From CAKUIA01 sp044433115 (lineage in GTDB: Bacteria; Verrucomicrobiota; Verrucomicrobiia; Opitutales; Intestinicryptomonadaceae), in the NCBI GenBank assembly GCA_044433115.1, contig JAWXTY010000037.1, forward strand, positions 1 through 13,190: a DNA stretch of 13,190 nucleotides, read 5' to 3'. This document shows positions 5,680 to 13,190 of the stretch, one piece after another. Position 1 is the stretch's first letter, and the number at the start of each line of letters is the position of its first letter. The position numbers were made by a program, and so were the translations under genes. The notes beneath the pieces were generated by a model that was not told the DNA's origin, did not search any database, and saw only the letters and a list, made by a program, of their open reading frames with translations.

Positions 5680-8600
5680 TTAGTTAGATTTTGATTTTTT
5701 GCCAGTCAACTTTCTTATAACAAAGTAAGCTGTAGGAGTGATAATCAAGCCAAAGAATGTAACACCTATCATACCAAAAAGTACGCTTGTACCTATTGCT
5801 TGGCGTAATTCTGAGCCAGAACCACTTGCAAATGCTAGAGGAACTACCCCTAAGATAAATGCAAAAGATGTCATCAAAATTGGTCTTAATCTATTTTGAG
5901 ATGCGTGCATTACAGCAGAGCCAAGCTCTTCACCATTATCTTCTCTTTGTTTAGCAAATTCCACAACCAAAATTGCATTCTTACACGCCAAGCCAATCAA
6001 TACGATAAAGCCAATCTGAGTCATTATATTATTATCCATACCTCTATAGTACACGCCCATTACTGAGAATAACAACACTAGAGGAACTACCAATATAACA
6101 GCCAAAGGCAAGCTCCAGCTCTCATACTGAGCAGATAACAACAAGAATACAAAGACTACGCAAATTATAAATACGTAAATAGAAGTATTGCCCACTGCCT
6201 TTTCTTGGTAAGCTAAGTCAGTCCAGTCAATGCCCATACCTTCAGGTAGAACTTCGGCAGCTACTTCTTCTATAGCCTTCATCGCTTCGCCTGTAGAATA
6301 ACCTTGATTTAAGTTACCTGTAACGTCTGCACAAGAATATAAGTTAAACCTTACAACTCTGTCTGGACCTATAATTCTATTTATGTTCGCTAGAGAACCC
6401 AATGGTATATTTTCACCAAGCACATTAGGTACTTTTAGATTGTAAATATCTTCTATATCTCTACGACTATCGCCTTCTGCTTGAGCTACAACCTTATATA
6501 CACGCCCTAAGATATTAAAGTCGTTTACATAAATTGAACCCAAGTTATATTGCAATGTTTCGAATATAGTAGAAATTGGTACATTCAATTTTTGAGCTCT
6601 TTCTCTATCTATATCAGCAAACAATTGTGGATTAGAAACTGTATAAGTAGTAAATGTCATTGCAACTTGAGGTAATTGATTTATTCTTTGAATTAACTCT
6701 TTTGTATACTTATCTACATAGCTTATGCCCAAACCTGCCCTATCTTGAACATAGAACTTAAAGTCGCCAGAACCCAAGCCACTTATCGCTGCAGGCATCA
6801 ATACGAAAGCAGAAGCTTCCTTTACTTCACTACGCAACAACTCACTTGTTTTACCAAGAAGCTTCTCTGCATCTAAGCCCCTTGCCTCTCTTTCCTTTTT
6901 ATTCTCTAATGCCATAAACAATGCACCTGCATTTGATGCACCCGCCCCTGTGCCAAGGTTAAAGCCTGCGATTGCTACATTAGCTCTAGCTCCTTCAAAA
7001 TCGTCCATTAAATTAGAAATCTTTTCAGCTGTAGCATCTGTTCTAAAGAAAGAAGCTCCATCTGGTAATTGTATTGCAGCCAATAAATAGCCTTGGTCTT
7101 GTTTAGGGATAAAGCCTGTAGGAGTTATGCCAAGGAAGTATACAATACCATATATCAAAAAGGCATAAAATATAACAACTAAGGCTGAAAGCTTTAATAA
7201 TAATCTCACAAATTTACCATATTTATCTGTAAACCAGTCAAATGCTACGTTGAAGTAGTGGAATAATTTACCTAAAGTTGCGTCCCAAATTATAGTAAAC
7301 CAATCCTTCTTTGCATCTGCATCTTTCAACAAAATACCACATAGTGCAGGAGATAATGTCAAAGATACCAAACCTGAAATGATTGTAGAAGCTGCAATAG
7401 TTAGTGCGAATTGCTTATAGAATGCACCTGTGATACCTGAGATAAATGCAGTTGGAATAAACACGCAACTTAGCACCAAGACAATCGCAATCAATGCACC
7501 TTGTACTTGGCTCATCGCTGCCTTTGTAGCCTCTTTTACCCTCAAACCACTGTGCATATTTCGCTCTACGTTTTCCACTACCACTATGGCATCGTCAACC
7601 ACAATACCAACAGCTAGCACCAGACCAAAGAGCGACAAATTATTCAGCGAAAATCCAAATAAATACATCACAAAGAAAGTACCTACTAAAGACACAGGTA
7701 TCGCAAAGATAGGGATAATTGCTGCTCTCCAATTTTGCAAGAACACCATAACTACCAATATAACCAAAGCAATCGCTTCAATAATAGTGTGATAAACTGC
7801 ATCAATAGACTCTTCAATATATTCAGTTGTATCTAAAACTACATAATAATTAACACCAGCAGGGAATGTTTTTGAAATTTCTTCTAATTCTTTTCTAATT
7901 AACTTTGCAGTTTCAAGTGCATTTGACCCTGGTAATTGATAGAACGCTAAAGCTACATTTTGAGACTTCTTAAAATAAGAATTATTGTTATATATATAAG
8001 AACCAAGCTCTACTCTAGCGACATCTTTTAGGCGTATAATTTTGCCTTCTGGTGTGTACTTTACAATAATTTCACCAAACTCGTCTACGCTAGATAATCT
8101 ACCTTGCACATTTACAATCAACTCGAAAGCTGAACCTGTATTTGATGGAGGTTGGTTTAATGCACCTGCTGCAACTTGATTGTTCTGCTCACGCAAAGCA
8201 TTTACAACTTGTAAAGGCGATAAATTCAAGTTTGCCAATCTATCTGGGTCTAACCAAATACGCATACTAAATTCTTTACCACCTCTAACTGCAACATCAC
8301 TTACACCCTTAATACGACTCAATCTGTCAATCAAAGAAGTAATCGCATAATTTGTTATATAGAGCTTATCCCTCGTATTGTCGGCAGAATACAAGTTAGC
8401 CATAATAAGCATATCTGGAGATTTCTTATCTACATTTACGCCCAAGTTCTTAACTTCTGTAGGCAAAGATGGCTCTGCAATTGATACTCTGTTTTGCACT
8501 AAAATCTGTGCCATATCAATATCAGTGCCAGTTTCAAATGTTACAGTAATAGACATAGCCCCAGTAGTATCACATTGACTTTGCATATAAATCATATTCT

Positions 8601-8823
8601 CAACGCCATTGATTTCCTGCTCTATAGGAGATGCAACAGTGTTCATTATAACCTCAGGAGTAGCCCCTGGGTACGACGTTGTAACAGTAATTGTAGGTGG
8701 CACAACTTCGGGGTAAGAAGCAACTGGCAAACTCAAGTAGCCAATACCTCCCAATATCATTATTACTATAGATATAACGCTCGCAAAGATGGGTCTATCT
8801 ATAAAAAAGTGTGAAAATTTCAT
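5680..8823 (-). CDS. RND multidrug efflux pump, inner-membrane subunit (HAE1, MexF/OqxB-like)
   Basis: Proton-driven inner-membrane transporter of 1047 aa, full length for the HAE1 family. It takes substrate from the periplasm or outer leaflet and passes it to the channel. The start MKFSHFFIDRPIFASVIS is the standard first-helix signature. PEVVPPTITV (38-47) and INGVENMIYM (71-80) resemble MexF/OqxB more than AcrB. Two large periplasmic loops lie between helices 1-2 and 7-8. The proton relay is intact: adjacent Asp410-Asp411 in GIVVDDAIVV (helix 4) and Lys948 in LACKNAILVVEF (helix 10). A clear ribosome site (AGGAGA, complement of 8832-8837) precedes the ATG. It sits between adaptor and channel genes with gaps of 19 and 16 nt. 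Likely substrates are hydrophobic drugs, bile salts or toxic metabolites; the sequence does not show which. Confidence 0.96.
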   Translation of the reverse strand: MKFSHFFIDRPIFASVISIVIMILGGIGYLSLPVASYPEVVPPTITVTTSYPGATPEVIMNTVASPIEQEINGVENMIYMQSQCDTTGAMSITVTFETGTDIDMAQILVQNRVSIAEPSLPTEVKNLGVNVDKKSPDMLIMANLYSADNTRDKLYITNYAITSLIDRLSRIKGVSDVAVRGGKEFSMRIWLDPDRLANLNLSPLQVVNALREQNNQVAAGALNQPPSNTGSAFELIVNVQGRLSSVDEFGEIIVKYTPEGKIIRLKDVARVELGSYIYNNNSYFKKSQNVALAFYQLPGSNALETAKLIRKELEEISKTFPAGVNYYVVLDTTEYIEESIDAVYHTIIEAIALVILVVMVFLQNWRAAIIPIFAIPVSLVGTFFVMYLFGFSLNNLSLFGLVLAVGIVVDDAIVVVENVERNMHSGLRVKEATKAAMSQVQGALIAIVLVLSCVFIPTAFISGITGAFYKQFALTIAASTIISGLVSLTLSPALCGILLKDADAKKDWFTIIWDATLGKLFHYFNVAFDWFTDKYGKFVRLLLKLSALVVIFYAFLIYGIVYFLGITPTGFIPKQDQGYLLAAIQLPDGASFFRTDATAEKISNLMDDFEGARANVAIAGFNLGTGAGASNAGALFMALENKKEREARGLDAEKLLGKTSELLRSEVKEASAFVLMPAAISGLGSGDFKFYVQDRAGLGISYVDKYTKELIQRINQLPQVAMTFTTYTVSNPQLFADIDRERAQKLNVPISTIFETLQYNLGSIYVNDFNILGRVYKVVAQAEGDSRRDIEDIYNLKVPNVLGENIPLGSLANINRIIGPDRVVRFNLYSCADVTGNLNQGYSTGEAMKAIEEVAAEVLPEGMGIDWTDLAYQEKAVGNTSIYVFIICVVFVFLLLSAQYESWSLPLAVILVVPLVLLFSVMGVYYRGMDNNIMTQIGFIVLIGLACKNAILVVEFAKQREDNGEELGSAVMHASQNRLRPILMTSFAFILGVVPLAFASGSGSELRQAIGTSVLFGMIGVTFFGLIITPTAYFVIRKLTGKKSKSN

Positions 8824-8842
8824 ATTATAAATCTCCTAAAAT

Positions 8843-9949
8843 TTACTTAGCAGGAACTACATTTACAGGAGCATTAGGCATAACACCTTGGATACCATTT
8901 ACGATAATCCTTTCGTCGCCCTTTAATCCATCTGTAATTATTAACTTATCACCAACTAGATTTCCAACATTAACTGGAGTATAAATAGCCTTAGAGTCAT
9001 TGCTTACTGTCAATACATATCTGCCAACTAAGTCAGTTAAAACTGCAACTTCTGGAACTAAAATCGCCTCATTGCTCTTCTTATACAACATAGACGCACT
9101 CGCATACATACCTGCCATTAAATCGCCTTCTTTGTTGTCTATATCAGCCCTAAGCTCTAAGTTCAACGCACTCAAAGCATTGCCTACATAAGTCAAATTG
9201 CCTTCGTGGCTATATTCTGTTTCGCCCATTAACTTGATTTTAACAGGAACTGGGTTCTTCTTTAAATCGTCAAATAAATTTGCCTTGATATACTTGATAG
9301 AGTCTCTTTCGCTCGCTTCAAAGTACACGTAAACAGTGTCTCTTGCAACTACGTCTGCCAAAAGTGTAGATGACACGCTAACTAAGTTACCAGCGTCAAC
9401 ATATCTACGACTCATATAGCCAGAAATTGGAGAAGTAATAGTAGTATATTCCAAGTTCAATCTGCTCTCTTCTGCCTTTGCCTTAGATAGTGCTAAATTT
9501 GATTCAGCTACCAACAAGTCTGAACTTCTTGTATCTAAAACTTCTTGAGAAATTGCCTTTGCGTCGAATAATTGCTTTGCTCTATCTAAATTAATCTTAG
9601 CCAATGACACCCTAGACTCAGTTTCCTTAATTTGTGCCAAAGACGCATTGTAAACTGCTTGGAAAGGACGTGGGTCGATTTGGAAAAGAACTTGCCCCTC
9701 CTTAACAAAATCACCATCATTAAAGCAAATCTTCTCTAAATATCCACTAACTCTAGCTCTAATTTGTACGTTCTTATTCGCTTCAATCCTAGCTGTATAA
9801 GAGTCCCATAGCTCAACATTTTGCTTTGTAGGAGTTGCAACTTCTACATTTGCTATAGGACGTTGCATTTGTCCTATTTTTTCTTCTTTACAAGCTGATA
9901 ATAAAAAGCTTGTTGCTAATAATATATATATTAATTTCCCGTATTTCAT
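8843..9949 (-). CDS. RND efflux periplasmic adaptor lipoprotein (MexE/AcrA type)
   Basis: Membrane-fusion protein of 368 aa linking the pump to the outer-membrane channel. MKYGKLIYILLATSFLLSAC is a lipoprotein signal with a good lipobox (LSAC) and acylated Cys20. Then come the first half of the lipoyl domain (about 60-98, VQIRARVSGYLEKICFNDGD and QIDPRPF), an alpha-helical hairpin (99-165, rich in Ala/Lys/Glu), the second lipoyl half (168-198, ITSPISGYMSRRYVDAGNLV), a beta-barrel (about 203-290) and a membrane-proximal domain (293-365, ILVPEVAVL, GLKGDERIIVNG). The IDPRPF wording is typical of the MexE/OqxA branch. The ATG follows the regulator's stop by 9 nt, with AAGGA (complement of 9955-9959) as ribosome site inside the regulator's stop region, so the two genes are coupled. 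Nothing looks damaged. Confidence 0.94.
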   Translation of the reverse strand: MKYGKLIYILLATSFLLSACKEEKIGQMQRPIANVEVATPTKQNVELWDSYTARIEANKNVQIRARVSGYLEKICFNDGDFVKEGQVLFQIDPRPFQAVYNASLAQIKETESRVSLAKINLDRAKQLFDAKAISQEVLDTRSSDLLVAESNLALSKAKAEESRLNLEYTTITSPISGYMSRRYVDAGNLVSVSSTLLADVVARDTVYVYFEASERDSIKYIKANLFDDLKKNPVPVKIKLMGETEYSHEGNLTYVGNALSALNLELRADIDNKEGDLMAGMYASASMLYKKSNEAILVPEVAVLTDLVGRYVLTVSNDSKAIYTPVNVGNLVGDKLIITDGLKGDERIIVNGIQGVMPNAPVNVVPAK

Positions 9950-9958
9950 ATTTATCCT

Positions 9959-10588
9959 TTATTTTAAAAAGTTGTCTATAATTAAGTCTGCACTATCGAA
10001 ATATAATTTCTCTAAGTCAGCGTCGAAAGTTGTTTTGTTGTGAGAGCGTACAATGCCCTCTTTACAGTGTACTTGGGCTAAATTCATTGTCATAAACAAA
10101 GTAGCCATCGCTGTAGCCTGCTCTTGAGATATATCGTCTCTTGCTATTTTTATCAAAGCTGTAGTTGCTTTTACATAAGGCTTAACTACATTTTCATAAA
10201 GAACGCCAAAAGCGTCAGTAGGGAAAATTTCTTCTCGCCTAACTAAGAGCTGAAAACTTGCAAAAGACTCAGCAGAAATATCTTTTCTTGTGATATTTAA
10301 AAGCTCTTTAATATAAGCTACAGCTCTTTCCTTCGAAGGATTTTTCTCTTTTAAAAAACTAGCAATTTTAGAATATGCTTCATCGTGCCTATCCTCAAAA
10401 TACTCCACTGCCCTTCTAACTAGCTCTAAATACATTTCTTGCTTAGAGCCAAAGTAATAATTTATACTAGCGTGGTTTACTCCTGCCTCTTTTGAAATTT
10501 GCCTACCACTTATGCCATCTACGCCATGAACTGCAAATTCAGCGAGGGCGTGCTTTAAAATTTTATTTATAGTACTTGCCTTATCCAT
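9959..10588 (-). CDS. TetR/AcrR family regulator with CecR-like C-terminus
   Basis: Predicted transcriptional repressor of 209 aa and first gene of the efflux operon. The TetR N-terminal DNA-binding domain spans about residues 6-55, with the helix-turn-helix ISGRQISKEAGVNHASINYY (26-45) followed by the usual FGSKQEMY. INYYFGSK and the C-terminal region (about 80-205, LVRREEIFPTDAFGVLYENV and a predicted ligand pocket with MNLAQVHCKEG) look more like the CecR/YbiH group than like Campylobacter CmeR or AcrR. The ligand is unknown. Encoded first, 9 nt before the adaptor gene, it probably represses the whole operon including itself and is released by a pump substrate. A perfect 14-bp palindrome 22 bp upstream of the ATG is a likely operator. 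Its ribosome site is weak (TAAGAAT). Confidence 0.9.
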   Translation of the reverse strand: MDKASTINKILKHALAEFAVHGVDGISGRQISKEAGVNHASINYYFGSKQEMYLELVRRAVEYFEDRHDEAYSKIASFLKEKNPSKERAVAYIKELLNITRKDISAESFASFQLLVRREEIFPTDAFGVLYENVVKPYVKATTALIKIARDDISQEQATAMATLFMTMNLAQVHCKEGIVRSHNKTTFDADLEKLYFDSADLIIDNFLK

Positions 10589-10725
10589 ATTCTTATATAC
10601 TTGGGTACAGCTAAACCTTTAGCCTGATTTAAATCTACAATTTATACACTTGGTTAAATTCGACAAAAAGTCAAGTATTTTCTCGAAAAACTTAATAAAA
10701 TAGCCATCGAAACGATAGTAGCTAT
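10589..10725. promoter_or_regulatory. Divergent promoter region between the efflux operon and tpx
   Basis: This 137-bp A/T-rich spacer must carry both promoters. On the minus strand TATAAA (complement of 10641-10646) is a possible -10, starting near 10634; a TTGACT (complement of 10669-10674) lies 22 bp further upstream, too far for an ideal pair. On the plus strand TAAAAT (10696-10701) is a possible -10, giving a tpx leader of under 20 nt. A small ATCG/CGAT hairpin (10706-10716) lies in that leader. Two similar 12-mers, TATACTTGGGTA (10596-10607) and TACACTTGGTTA (10645-10656), match at 10 of 12 positions and may be regulator sites. Confidence 0.5.
10610..10623. promoter_or_regulatory. Candidate TetR-family operator
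   Basis: GCTAAACCTTTAGC is a perfect inverted repeat (6-bp arms, CC centre) placed between the minus-strand -10 candidate and the regulator's ATG, where a bound dimer would block the operon. TetR-type repressors usually bind such short palindromes near their own gene. Binding is inferred from position and symmetry only. Confidence 0.45.
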
Positions 10726-11244
10726 ATGGAAAATACAATAAAATTTGGAAATGAAATAATTAGAGTAGACGAAACACTACCTGAGATAGGAAGTAGAGCA
10801 AAAAACTTCTTCTTGACTAAGTTAGATTTCGATACTATTGAGCTTAAGGACTTTGTAGGCTCAAGGCTAATTTTAAATATATTCCCAAGTGTGGACACTC
10901 CTGTGTGTGCAACTGCACTTCGAGAATTTAATATGCTTGCGGCAAAAATGGAGAATGCAAAAGTCTTGTGCATATCTAAAGATTTACCCTTTGCACTAGC
11001 AAATTTTTGTGCTGCAAATGGCATAGATAATGTAATTAGCCTCTCCGATTATAGAATGGACTCTGGCTTTGCTCGTGAATATGGGGTGCTAATGATAGAC
11101 CCTCCCCTTAAGTATCTAATGGCAAGAGCTGTGATTATCTTAGATGAAAACCACAAAGTAATCTACACCGAACTTTGCAAAGACCTCGACAAAGAGCCGA
11201 ATTACGAAGGTGCTTTATACGCCCTAGATAGCGTGCACGCTTAA
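10726..11244 (+). CDS. tpx: Thiol peroxidase Tpx (atypical 2-Cys peroxiredoxin)
   Basis: Peroxiredoxin of 172 aa that reduces hydrogen peroxide and organic hydroperoxides, normally recycled by thioredoxin. The active-site segment FPSVDTPVCATALREFN places the peroxidatic Cys at 61, with Thr58 and Pro59 of the catalytic motif and Arg66. LCISKDLPFALANFC supplies the resolving Cys95. Both numbers match E. coli Tpx. Further family marks are FAREYGVLMIDPPLKYLMARAVIILDE and the C-terminal EPNYEGALYAL (split in the text at 117-140 and 157-167). The length fits the family and the fold looks complete. No signal peptide is seen, so a cytoplasmic place is expected. It is a single gene, divergent from the efflux regulator and closed by the terminator at 11312-11343. 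There is no recognisable Shine-Dalgarno sequence before the ATG, so the leader may be very short. Confidence 0.96.
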   Translation: MENTIKFGNEIIRVDETLPEIGSRAKNFFLTKLDFDTIELKDFVGSRLILNIFPSVDTPVCATALREFNMLAAKMENAKVLCISKDLPFALANFCAANGIDNVISLSDYRMDSGFAREYGVLMIDPPLKYLMARAVIILDENHKVIYTELCKDLDKEPNYEGALYALDSVHA

Positions 11245-11311
11245 TTTTCTCTGGTAGGTTCTAAAACTTAGCTATTTTTTAGACCCCACCTATATTCATA
11301 GTATAGTAAAA

Positions 11312-11343
11312 AAAGCCCCAGAGTTTTGAGTCTCTGGGGCTTT
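11312..11343. terminator. Strong bidirectional rho-independent terminator
   Basis: AAAGCCCCAGAG (11312-11323) pairs perfectly with CTCTGGGGCTTT (11332-11343) across an 8-nt loop, a 12-bp stem with a GC core. The plus strand leaves through TTTCCTTTG and the minus strand through a seven-T run (complement of the A run 11308-11314). It separates the converging tpx and exoprotein genes and can serve both. Confidence 0.9.
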
Positions 11344-11370
11344 CCTTTGTATCCTAATTGAGTAGTTAGC

Positions 11371-13190
11371 TTAGTTAGATGCTACGATGTTATCGCTTTG
11401 AGAAGCTGAGAACATATCTACCAACTTAACAAGATTGTCAGCTGAGATTTCACTCATCTTCAAAGGCTCTACCATTGCTGTCTTAGATACATTAGTTTCT
11501 CTAGCTGTCAAACCTAATTGAGATATAGCTGTAAATAGCTTATTCAATTTTGCTAAGTCAGATAAAACTTCTGCATTTTCGCTTGCATTTGCTTCTAAGT
11601 AATTCTTGAAGCCTTCTATAGAAGTTTCGCCCTCAGCTGATTGTGCGTATTTTTGATATGCACTTGAGATATTCTTTTGCATTCTTTCAGCAGGAGAAAT
11701 CACTACTTGAGCTTCTTCTGTTGCTTTCTCTTCTGTTGCTTCTTGAGTATTTGCTTCATCATTGCTTGCAGTTACTTCAGTTGCGTCAGTAGTTGCGTCA
11801 GCTACTTCATTTGTAGCTGAGTCAGTTTCTTCGCTTGCAGTTGTTTCTTCCTTTGCAGGTTCTTGAGCTTTGTAGATAGAATTGTATAAATCTAAAATCT
11901 TTTCACTTTGCTCTGCACTAATTCTGCCACCTGCAACTGAAAGTTCATTTGCGTCTGGGTCAATAGAATTTAAGAATTGAGTGAAGTTAACTTGAGAATT
12001 ATTTATATCATCTTTCATTTCTTCAGCTGAATTTTCACGAGTATTGATACCTAAATTAGAAAGGTCGTCTAATATAGAAGCATTCATACTAGTCAATGGG
12101 CTTGCTACACTAATGTTAGTAGAGCTTAAGTCGCCTAGAGAAGTTGCAGGATTTTCTATAGAATAACCACCAGCTACAACGCCTTCAACTAATAGACCTG
12201 TTTCTGCGTCAACAAAAGTTGATAGAGAGATAGTGTCGTCTACTAATACGTAGTAATAAGTCAAGTTGTCGCTAAAGATGCCATCTCTAGTAGAGAAGTA
12301 TGCAACACTTAGATATTCGCCACTAGTTGGTTCAACTAAGCTAATTTCAGCGTCGCCAAAATCAAAGCCACTAGCTATGAATGACAAGCCATTGTCAGTG
12401 ATTACTTCGCCATCAGCATTTGTATAAGACATTGCGTCTCTCAACAATAGATTAACTACAGGAGTGTCTACTGTTAAGAACTCTGGAGTGCTTATATCAG
12501 AAAGCGTTGCAGAAGTGCTAGCTGTGATTGTGATATTGCCACTAGACAATAGAGATTGATTTGCACCCATTGAAACATTGTCAGCTGATATATTCAAGTC
12601 GCCATTTAGAGCAACTATAGTTGCTGAAGTAGGAACACTTGAAAGGTCGCTACCTAATGTAATGTCGCCACTAGCAGAAATCAAGTCAGTGCCATTAATT
12701 TCTATAGGATTATTCAAGCCATTGCCCTCTTTATTAGGGTTTAATGAAGATACATTATAAACTTGGTCGCCTTCAGTGTATACATTTTCAACTGTAACTT
12801 TTTGAGCTTCTACATAGAATGAATTAGCATTTATGTCAGAAGTGATAGTTGCAATAGTGCCTGCTGTTACGCTGATGTCGCCAGTAGTTGCAGATACTTC
12901 TAAGCTAATGTCATTTGCGTCAACGATACTTAAGTCTACGCCACTTACAGTAACTAAACCTGTGAAGTCATTGCCTGCATTAGTCAATGTAACATTTCCA
13001 GTTGCAGTCAAGTTTGCTGTAGTTGCACTAATAGCAGTATCAAGCGTACTTGTAATAGAGCCATCAGCTGTTAATGTAACAGTAGAGCCTGAAACGCCAG
13101 TGTCAACTATAGTCAAGTCGCCATCTTCGCCAGTTACAGCTTCAACTGCAGCAACATAACCATCTTCGCCTTCATTGCCAATTGCATCAG
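11371..13190 (-). CDS. C-terminal part of a large repetitive exoprotein/adhesin (start beyond the window)
   Basis: About 605 residues of a longer protein; the frame is open through the right edge, so the TTG at 13116 is not a real start. The first 200-odd residues repeat a G-[DNS]-hydrophobic-polar-hydrophobic strand (GDLTI, GSITST, GNVTLT, GDISVT, GDITLG, GDLNIS, GNITIT), many about 20 apart, as in right-handed beta-helix haemagglutinin-type exoproteins. A less repetitive Asp/Ser/Gly-rich region follows. An Ala/Thr/Glu-rich linker (encoded at about 11707-11874, with EETTASEETDSATNE) then leads to a helical Lys/Glu/Ala tail ending SQSDNIVASN. I see no Cys, Trp or His in the visible part, which suits a surface protein. 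No autotransporter barrel, sorting motif or terminal aromatic is present, so two-partner or type I secretion is more likely than self-transport. Filamentous haemagglutinin-like is the best label; the receptor is unknown. Confidence 0.75.
   Translation of the reverse strand, partial: DAIGNEGEDGYVAAVEAVTGEDGDLTIVDTGVSGSTVTLTADGSITSTLDTAISATTANLTATGNVTLTNAGNDFTGLVTVSGVDLSIVDANDISLEVSATTGDISVTAGTIATITSDINANSFYVEAQKVTVENVYTEGDQVYNVSSLNPNKEGNGLNNPIEINGTDLISASGDITLGSDLSSVPTSATIVALNGDLNISADNVSMGANQSLLSSGNITITASTSATLSDISTPEFLTVDTPVVNLLLRDAMSYTNADGEVITDNGLSFIASGFDFGDAEISLVEPTSGEYLSVAYFSTRDGIFSDNLTYYYVLVDDTISLSTFVDAETGLLVEGVVAGGYSIENPATSLGDLSSTNISVASPLTSMNASILDDLSNLGINTRENSAEEMKDDINNSQVNFTQFLNSIDPDANELSVAGGRISAEQSEKILDLYNSIYKAQEPAKEETTASEETDSATNEVADATTDATEVTASNDEANTQEATEEKATEEAQVVISPAERMQKNISSAYQKYAQSAEGETSIEGFKNYLEANASENAEVLSDLAKLNKLFTAISQLGLTARETNVSKTAMVEPLKMSEISADNLVKLVDMFSASQSDNIVASN

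Noticed and set aside
9959..10588. Naming the regulator cmeR and the pump cmeABC
   Set aside because: The regulator does not resemble Campylobacter CmeR beyond the TetR fold, and the pump looks closer to MexF/OqxB. Symbols would overstate orthology.
10722..11024. Minus-strand ORF antisense to tpx
   Set aside because: It is a shadow of a clearly conserved gene and has Ser/Lys/Phe-rich composition with no domain.
13116..13116. TTG as the start of the exoprotein gene
   Set aside because: The same frame stays open to the window edge with the same repetitive composition, and there is no signal peptide after the TTG, so the gene starts off the window.
12833..13159. Plus-strand Val/Ser/Pro-rich ORF opposite the exoprotein gene
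   Set aside because: It is the reverse of a repetitive Thr/Ser/Asp-rich coding sequence. The repeats create the open frame; there is no ribosome site or family match.

Overview
The window reads as chromosomal DNA of an AT-rich, double-membraned (Gram-negative) bacterium. Evidence for an outer membrane is a complete tripartite RND efflux pump with a TolC-like channel, several lipoprotein or secretory signal peptides, and the C-terminal part of a large cysteine-free beta-helical exoprotein. Low GC, short A/T-rich spacers and the gene content fit a host-associated group such as Campylobacterota or another low-GC Gram-negative lineage. No rRNA or tRNA is present to settle this, so the taxon stays open.

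Layout. Positions 1-559 hold no convincing gene but are unusually rich in perfect inverted repeats, with a good -10 box (446-451) ahead of the first gene. Positions 560-4145 (+) form a tightly packed unit: a secreted Sel1-repeat protein, a YjdF/DUF2238 membrane protein, an unrecognised three-helix membrane protein with a large soluble tail, and a small putative lipoprotein gene that looks frameshifted in this copy. The spacings are 2 nt, a 4-nt overlap and a 14-nt overlap. A hairpin at 4164-4192 can terminate this unit and the efflux operon that converges on it.

Positions 4212-10588 (-) are the efflux operon, transcribed right to left: TetR/CecR-type regulator, lipoprotein membrane-fusion adaptor, inner-membrane RND pump (MexF/OqxB-like), outer-membrane channel lipoprotein. 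Gaps are 9, 19 and 16 nt. The regulator is the first gene and probably represses its own operon. A 137-bp divergent region with a perfect 14-bp palindrome separates it from tpx (10726-11244, +), a 2-Cys thiol peroxidase with Cys61 and Cys95. A strong bidirectional terminator (11312-11343) lies between tpx and the converging exoprotein gene (11371 to beyond 13190, -), whose start is off the window.

Most of the window is recognisable biology: drug/toxicant export, peroxide defence and surface adhesion. The least explained parts are the 560-3662 operon, its broken lipoprotein gene (3649-4145), the palindrome-rich leader (1-559), and the exoprotein's C-terminal region, which carries no visible beta-barrel. 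I did not find a clearly new defence or mobile system.
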